Positions 7,179 to 12,382 of a stretch of DNA of 12,382 bases are shown piece after piece; within the stretch, counting starts at the first letter, position 1, and each line of letters starts with the position of its first letter. The translations under genes and the position numbers were made by a program. The notes under the pieces are model-generated. The model was not told where the DNA came from and searched no databases. It worked only from the letters and a program-made list of their open reading frames with translations. Source of the DNA: Theodoxus fluviatilis (taxonomy: Eukaryota > Mollusca > Gastropoda > Cycloneritida > Neritidae); assembly GCA_034096865.1 (NCBI GenBank), contig JAWQFJ010012274.1:1-12382 (forward strand), written 5' to 3'.

Positions 7179-8628
7179 GCAAGTCTTTGTCTGCTCGTCT
7201 GTGTGAGGCCCTGACATTCAAAACGGGCTGAGATCAGTTTTGTGTTAGGCTTTGGTATTTGCTGTGGATAATTTTCCCGAATGAGCTTGGTTTTCCAGCG
7301 TCATTTTCCCTTCACAATTTACCAGAGCAAACAGTGTTTAATATACGAATGTCGTGGTTTTGTGACACAGAAAAGGAAAAATAAAAAAGAAAAGAAGATC
7401 GCCATTGGGGAAAAAACACCACAATTTGTTAAGCTGTTTATATTTCTTGTGTGTGTGTTGATTTATTGTTCAATATTCCTGACTGGTAATGTGCAGTGAG
7501 CATTGTTAGTCACAAGATTCGATTTCTCGATTTTTACCTGCGGCGCATCCCTAAGCAAGTTGTTTGAGAATTTGTGTGTTTCTGTATTCCAACGAAAGGG
7601 GACACGCGTGAATGTCTTGCAAGTATCTTTCTCAGATTTCTCTCTGTTTCACCGACGCCTGTGGCTGGGCGGTCCTTGCAGCAACTGTGGTGTTCTACTC
7701 CAGATTGAGCTGCATCTGGATGCTGATATCTTGTTATTTAACGTGTGGTTTGTTTATGTCAGCATCATTTCACAGTTGATTGTGTTGTTGAACTATGTTT
7801 TGCATCATTTGTGTAGGTGTGGGTGTATTCATGTTGATATATACACACACATTGTTTTGATGTCACCAGTGATATGTTTTGTAGCTGATGAACATTTGCG
7901 ATGTGACTAATGATTGGACGTGGTAGACCTGAGCTTCCGTGTTGTACCCCGCATTTAAAAATCGCACATGATTTATACTTCTTACTTTACATACATGTTC
8001 GAGTGTACCTTTTCGTTTTGACCTGTGGTGTGATGTGACATACTAACATTTTGACTTGCAACCATTTATAATTCTTAATTTTAGACATTATAATCTTTTT
8101 TGATTACATGTACCATTTGTGCTGTGCATGAGAGAGAGATATGTTAGATGAGATTGTGTACATGGCATTCACTCATGTGTGTAATCATGTGTAGTATGCA
8201 ATATTCGAAGAGTAATTCACACCAATTTTACGTATGTTACTGCCAGACATACTGTCATGCTAAAGTACTATTTTCTGAGATACTTTAAAAAGTCAGATTG
8301 ACTACCTCTGTCTTGAAGGAAGCATTTGACTAAAAAGGCCAGCTCATTTGTGAGTATCGCGCCTTTTATCATATGTAAATGAATATATCTTCGAAGCGAA
8401 AGTTTTGTTAAATGTACCTGCATTGTTCTTCCAGTGCTGGAGATAACTCCCTGAGTAACGAGGCATTTCCCTCCAAAACTAAATGTTTCAACTAATGGGA
8501 ATAAGGTTTTTGCTCTTCGTTCAACTCCATGATGAAAGAATTCTTCAGCTTTGCACACATATTTCAGTTGAAATGCTGCTTTTCTTGTGGTCATTTGCGT
8601 GCCGTTACCGTGTTACTTTATTTTTCAG
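7179..8628. other. AT-rich stretch, probably intron or intergenic
   Basis: No convincing coding region. Open frames here (for example 7503-7910 plus and 8268-8594 minus) have no recognisable domain and lie in low-complexity AT-rich sequence. A possible splice acceptor, CCTTGCAG, at 7681 opens a phase-1-compatible hydrophobic frame, but no other evidence supports it. A short AC repeat is at 7841-7850. Confidence 0.5.
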
Positions 8629-8675
8629 TTGATGAGTGTTTAGAAGTCTGGGCAGCGGTCGCGGTAAAGAAGTGA
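8629..8675 (+). other. Weak terminal-exon candidate after a strong acceptor
   Basis: TTTATTTTTCAG ends at 8628. If spliced in phase 1 to a preceding G, the following bases read V-D-E-C-L-E-V-W and reach TGA at 8673-8675. The V-D-E-C start is typical of calcium-binding EGF exons, and the phase fits the donor at 7178. The exon would be only 47 nt and is cut short by the stop, so chance is quite possible. GTAAAG at 8664 could instead be a donor. Confidence 0.2.
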
Positions 8676-9120
8676 ACATCTGCATGCTCTTTGCAGTGAC
8701 AAATGAGAGGATTTTGCATCATCGTTAGGACTGATAGAAAACCTGCTATCTTTTCATTTCACCTGTGTATTCCAGAAAAGAATTATATGGCACAAAATTG
8801 AATTATATGGTAAATATTCTTGTCATTCCCGATTCAACAAATTAAAGTGTTCGTATGTCAACTTGGACCGAGTCATCGCGATACAACTCTGTTTCACTTA
8901 CAGCATACTTTATAGTTAATTTTTTTCATGTTTTCTGTGGGTAAGTGAACATTCGAAGGGAAACAAGATAAAACGGGTGTTCTGTGAGCTAAACTCATTC
9001 AGTTTGTTGTTGTTGTTTTCATTGAAAGCTTGTCCTCTAGTAGAACTCGACATGTAGACAAGTATTCTTTGTTTGTCCCTATAAGAAAAATCACTGACCT
9101 TTCATGTTGTTTTATCAAGG
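8676..9120. other. AT-rich gene-free stretch
   Basis: Nothing recognisable. An ATTAAA at about 8840 could serve as a polyadenylation signal if a transcript ended here, but nothing independent supports that. Confidence 0.4.
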
Positions 9121-9171
9121 TCTCACGGGCAGCACCTGTCCCTACTGGTCTTCGCTCCTCCTCGGTGGTGA

Positions 9172-9285
9172 TTTCTACGTCTGTGGAGCTGTGGAGGAGT
9201 CATCGGGTCCTGCACTTTCCCTTGGTCAGTCTTGCCGTCCTGCCGCTGTCCAGGCTTCCAGGAGGTGACGAGGTTCTCCAGCTAG
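9172..9285 (+). other. Possible relic of a second cysteine-module exon
   Basis: One frame, open between TGA 9169 and TAG 9283, reads C-G-G-V-I-G-S-C, then nine residues, then C-R-C-P-G-F-Q-E. The spacing C-x6-C-x9-C-x1-C-x2-G-F resembles the EB/EGF-like module at 7047-7178. No splice acceptor in the right phase is evident and the first cysteines of a module are missing, so this may be a decayed exon or chance. The surrounding 9120-9450 is GC-richer than its flanks. Confidence 0.2.
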
Positions 9286-9659
9286 GACAAGACAGAGACT
9301 TGGAAGTCTCTCATCGTGTTGGATACTGCATCCTGCGTCTCAGATGCCCAGGTCGTCTAGGTTGGAAGACCAGCCTACTATGTAGCTTATCATTTCGGGA
9401 GAGTCGCAGAGCGGCCTTTCCTTATCGTTTGTTAATTAAACTTGACATGTGACCGCGGACAGTTCCCTCCCGTCGTTCTCGCGCGATATGCCTAAATTGT
9501 TAGATACAAGAGACAAATTTGGTGCTTTCTCTAAATTTAGACATCTGATTGCAATGGTGCAATATTCATTCGGTTGTCCTTGTTATGCCTATCGAGGCAA
9601 CACTTGGTGTGAATAATTTCGAGTAAGTATAAGGCAGCAATGAGCCTTTTTCTATCATT

Positions 9660-9955
9660 AGGAAAACACAAACCAGAGACAGGCTGAGATCGGGACCAGG
9701 GATCCCAAGCCTGGCTCCCCTGAGGTCCGCGCATTTCTTTGATAAGGAGGGACTGTCGTCTGGTCGAGAGAGACCCCATCCCATCTGGGGGAGAGACCAC
9801 TGCCACCTTGGTCTTGGGTTTGGTCTATAGGCCATTACCATTCGGCCTGGGACCAGCTCGCAGTTCCTATACCCATGGGTAACAATAAAGTTGTGGAAAG
9901 CAGCAGCGATTTTGTCTCGTGCCTGGGCCCTTGTGCCATCAAGCCTTGCCTCCAC
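9660..9955. repeat. Unclassified GC-rich segment, probably a dispersed repeat
   Basis: A sharply bounded GC-rich block within AT-rich DNA. It has open but unrecognised frames on the minus strand and a C6 run at its right end. I see no inverted termini, clear polymerase III boxes or terminal tail. A short interspersed element or a lone exon-sized fragment are both possible. Confidence 0.3.
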
Positions 9956-10317
9956 CCCCCATCACATTATAGAAAATAACAGCAATTTTGTTATATTATT
10001 GTGGAATTCAAGCATTTGCTCAAACTGGTTTACTGTTACAATTTGTATATACTTGTTATAGATGGTTGCTTCACGGTTTTGCTTGAGATACATGACTTGT
10101 TTTTCTAAAGCTTTTGTATGCAAAATACTGTGCCAATGCATTTTCTACAGTGGCAACTTTGCATCTTATTTCAGGGTTGCTCGTTCTCCTGAAGTACCCG
10201 CTACTAAATGTTTCTGTGATATTACATGTTTTTATACGGACATCATGTTGCATCACGTTGTTTTTGAAAATGTTCTAAGAATATCTACGTTTAAACTGTC
10301 TACACTACGCACTTTGT
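9956..10317. other. AT-rich gene-free stretch
   Basis: No supported gene. An acceptor-like TTATTTCAG lies near 10174 but opens no recognisable domain. Confidence 0.4.
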
Positions 10318-10650
10318 TTTCGCAGCAAGAAAGCAAAGCAAGCGGGCTGTCTAGTAGCCGTGATGGACATTGTGATGAATACACAATGGTGACAGGTTTC
10401 CGCTCGTGAGGGTCGGACTCCGGGTCTTGCAGGAAGAATTGGACCACAGGCGAACTGCAGCAGAGGACTGGATCCGCATCTTTCGCACAAAGCGGTGTCC
10501 ACGACTCGATGCAGTCCTGACGCTCACGCAGTAGCCTCTTTGTCTTAGCCCAGCTCAGCTGCCCGTCATACCAGCAGCCAGGTGTTCCAGGTAATGACGA
10601 TGATATCGAGAAACTCCGACGGAGTGCTGTACTCGGCAGGCAGCGCAATG
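10318..10650 (-). other. Unclassified GC-rich segment with minus-strand open frames
   Basis: The composition is clearly richer than the flanks, and two minus frames stay open: one over 10253-10648 (131 codons) and one over 10305-10502. The longer frame contains C-W-Y-D-G-Q-L-S-W and a C-x8-C-x9-C-C pattern that looks protein-like, but I recognise no domain. On the plus strand TTTTCGCAG at 10318-10326 could be a splice acceptor. A dispersed repeat is as likely as an exon. Confidence 0.25.
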
Positions 10651-11390
10651 TCCTATGAGTTGCTTAATACAGAGAACGATGAGTGTGCAGATGTTTATTT
10701 TATTTTAAACGCATTCCGTTCGTTCAGAGTCTTTTCTTAAATCAGTGATGAATAACAAATCTTTATTAAACTTGAGGGAAATGTTTGCATGTTTACTATT
10801 TCCGTAAGCAGTTTTCTCCTTCTTTCTTTTTTTCGGGGTGGGGGATGTGGGTGAGATTGATCGGTATTGAAAATTGAAAAAATTCATCATAAAAAAATGT
10901 TCATTCATTCTTCAAAGCGACGACACACATAAATTAATGTCGGTATTACTTCAGGGTGTATAATTTAAATGTTCATGGTGTTTTCGGAGCAGCTGTGAAA
11001 CGTGAACTCGTCTGGGCACTGATAAGCAAGATATCACTATTACGTGTCGGAGAAGTGTAGATTAGACTTGAATAACGAATATATTTACACCTTTTTCTGC
11101 TGGCAATAGACAAGTGGGGACTTTCAACATGTCATTGTTGCTTGCTGACAAGACTAATACCTGGATTTTATTCACTCGCGGCAAAACGAGGTTACCCTTA
11201 CCTGGTCAACTACTCATTTCAGCGCTGTCATGGACAGACGCTGTGCAAACAAGATAACGAGGTCCCTGCTAGATGGCGTACTGCATCTGACTCGAACAAC
11301 GAAGAGATTTTCTATTACTGTCACTGAGCACGTGGACAGTATGTAGGTCTCACTTGGTCTCCTTGTCGTTGCACGTGTCACCTGCAGCAC
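10651..11390. other. AT-rich intergenic-like stretch upstream of a gene start
   Basis: No supported coding region. It contains a T/C-rich tract at 10813-10835 and scattered AT-rich runs. A 61-codon open frame at 11142-11327 has no recognisable domain. It precedes the probable start of a secreted-protein gene. Confidence 0.4.
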
Positions 11391-11405
11391 AGACTACTTT
11401 AAAAG
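11372..11405 (+). promoter_or_regulatory. Possible core promoter elements (E-box, TATA-like)
   Basis: CACGTG at 11372-11377 and TTTAAAAG at 11398-11405 lie 165-140 bp upstream of the proposed start codon. A transcript starting about 30 bp after the TATA-like box would begin near 11430, after the in-frame ATG at 11419, which favours the ATG at 11542. These are motif matches only. Confidence 0.25.
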
Positions 11406-11541
11406 ACACGGAGGAAAAATGCTAAAGCGTGGCACCCTGGGTGGACTGAGGTCCGCGTTGTCGTGCTCTCCAGGAAGGGTAGTTAAACGGGTGGAGCCCA
11501 CCCCGTTCGGTTGTGCCAGGCGCTGTCCACCCCATCTCAGC

Positions 11542-11616
11542 ATGGCCGTGATGTCAGGCTTTCTACCCACGGCCATGGCTCTACTGCTTCTGCTCTTCTT
11601 CCCGTCTCCCTCTGTG
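11542..11616 (+). CDS. First coding exon: signal peptide of a secreted or membrane protein
   Basis: 25 codons start at ATG 11542 (A at -3, G at +4). The n-region is M-A-V-M-S-G-F-L-P-T-A-M, followed by a hydrophobic core A-L-L-L-L-L-F-F and a helix-breaking P-S-P-S-V end, which is a standard signal-peptide layout directing a protein into the secretory pathway. The exon ends at GTG|GTAAGT, a perfect animal splice donor, in phase 0. Reading through would give only S-G-H-G-Q-L and a stop, so splicing is the better explanation. An in-frame ATG at 11419 would add 41 residues ahead of the core and spoil the signal peptide, so I prefer 11542. The rest of the gene lies right of the window. The mature protein cannot be identified. 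Confidence 0.6.
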
Positions 11617-11919
11617 GTAAGTGGACATGGTCAGTTGTAGTGGTATTAAGGGTTTAACGTGTAAGCTATGTAAACTCTTTCAAACGTGCACACAAAACTA
11701 CAAAGTATGTTATGGTTTACCTATTCAAAAAGTTCGAGTAATTTAATAGCCTTGTCTTTAGGCGACCTCATGTAGCTTACGTGCTACTATTTAATCATTA
11801 AAATATCATCAAGTGTCTTCAGTGCAATGCAAACATCAACTAGTTCTTTCTGTCTGCATACCGACCCTCTGAATGTCTTCCCGAACCATTCCTCCTGCTA
11901 GTACACGCGCACTCGTATA
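11617..11919 (+). other. Start of first intron of the signal-peptide gene
   Basis: Begins GTAAGTGG. The sequence is AT-rich without features until the foldback element. No good acceptor with a following open frame is found before the end of the window. Confidence 0.4.
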
Positions 11920-12044
11920 AACGCTTACGCCTACTTTGCCATAGTAGCAACCTTGTCTGACCAATCAGGACGCAGGTCTAGACCGATGCTGCGCCCTGAC
12001 TGGTTGGATAAGATTGCTACTTCGTCGAAGTAGGTGTAAGCGTT
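11920..12044. mobile_element. Foldback MITE-like imperfect palindrome
   Basis: Arms 11920-11975 and 11989-12044 are reverse complements at about 80 percent (11 mismatches in the inner 54 positions, mostly transitions, plus two more paired bases at the ends). The loop is 13 bp and itself contains GTCTAGAC. Each arm has a CGCTTAC outer end and a CAATCAGG/CCTGACTGG inner part. There is no coding capacity. No clear target-site duplication flanks it. Confidence 0.7.
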
Positions 12045-12267
12045 GCTCAGTTAAAAGGGTCTTAGCGAGGCAGATTCGCAGCGTCTAGCCCCCTGTGGGT
12101 TAGGGGTGAGAATGGACCCACCGCTCTCCCTACGCGATTCTTAAGAGGCGAATAACTAGGGACACCGTTACTTGATTTGCGTTTACTATAAACTGTTCTA
12201 GTGATTTTCGTGCTCGATGGCCTTACATAGCCTGCAAAGGCCGTAAAACACCGTCCATCCATCCATC
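12045..12267 (+). mobile_element. SINE-like interspersed repeat with CATC tail
   Basis: Runs from about 12060 through TCTAGCCCCCTGTGGGTTAG (12086-12105) and TTAAGAGGCGAATAACTAGGG (12141-12161) to a tail of CCATCCATCCATC (12255-12267). A core like AAGAGGCGA-TAA followed by a short tandem tail is, as I recall, a recurring pattern of SINE-type repeats in molluscs and other marine invertebrates. The left boundary is uncertain and polymerase III boxes are not clear. Confidence 0.45.
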
Positions 12268-12382
12268 ACAGCGTCTACGTTCCAGCTTGTACGTGAATGC
12301 ACTGGGCATTTCGTGTCATGGAGAATCGTTCTGAGAGCACGTTGAGTGAAGATAACTTGTCTGACTGTCTACCCGCCACAAC
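12268..12382. other. Right edge, no supported feature
   Basis: 115 bp after the CATC tail. A short open frame starts at ATG 12318 but is cut by the window edge and has no supporting context. Confidence 0.3.

Noticed and set aside
7503..7910. 135-residue plus-strand ORF as a gene
   Set aside because: Hydrophobic, AT-rich chance frame that does not respect the only plausible acceptor inside it; no domain recognised.
8268..8594. 108-residue minus-strand ORF
   Set aside because: No domain, no splice or promoter context recognised, and AT-rich composition like its surroundings.
11419..11541. In-frame upstream ATG as the start of the signal-peptide protein
   Set aside because: It would place 41 mostly basic and polar residues before the hydrophobic core and lies before the likely transcription start; the ATG at 11542 gives a normal signal peptide.
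12062..12262. 66-residue minus-strand ORF at the right edge
   Set aside because: It coincides with the SINE-like repeat and its tail; a coding role is unlikely.

Overview
The window reads as nuclear DNA of an invertebrate animal, most likely a mollusc (gastropod-like). The basis is the style of its retroelements, a six-cysteine EB/EGF-like exon with clear splice signals, a signal-peptide exon ending in a perfect splice donor, and long AT-rich gene-free stretches. There are no bacterial-type operons, tRNAs, rRNAs or CRISPR arrays. Organism assignment is inference; no database was searched.

Left part (1-5545) is a stack of transposable elements. Positions 1-2648 hold the 3' two-thirds of a plus-strand non-LTR retrotransposon (LINE), with reverse transcriptase, a C-terminal CCHC knuckle and a very short 3' UTR. 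Its reading frame is broken only by three single-base shifts, all in homopolymer runs. It abuts a 622-bp non-autonomous DNA transposon (2649-3270) with CAGGGCCGGATC terminal inverted repeats. Directly right of that, on the minus strand, lies a truncated Ty3/Gypsy-like element: gag 3271-3746, leader, primer-binding-like site, and a 228-bp LTR at 3880-4107. That LTR sits inside the gag gene of a second minus-strand Gypsy-like element (gag 4111-4794, long leader, possible LTR from 5287). The order of insertions can therefore be partly read from the junctions.

Centre (5418-6941) has a three-copy 46-bp tandem repeat, then a roughly 1.39-kb minisatellite of about 33 units of 42 bp. All length changes are multiples of three, so at least three reading frames stay open for more than 470 codons.

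Right part (7047-12382) carries traces of host genes on the plus strand. A 132-bp symmetric phase 1-1 exon (7047-7178) encodes one EB-like module and ends at an apparent GC donor (CAG|GCAAGT). A separate gene appears to begin at 11542 with a 25-codon signal-peptide exon ending at GTG|GTAAGT and continuing beyond the window. Between them is mostly AT-rich DNA with two GC-richer unclassified segments and weak exon candidates. The right edge has a 125-bp imperfect foldback element and a SINE-like repeat with a CATC tail.

I did not find a convincing new biological system. The most informative items are the nested-insertion record, the homopolymer-only breaks in the LINE, the GC donor exon and the frame-preserving minisatellite.
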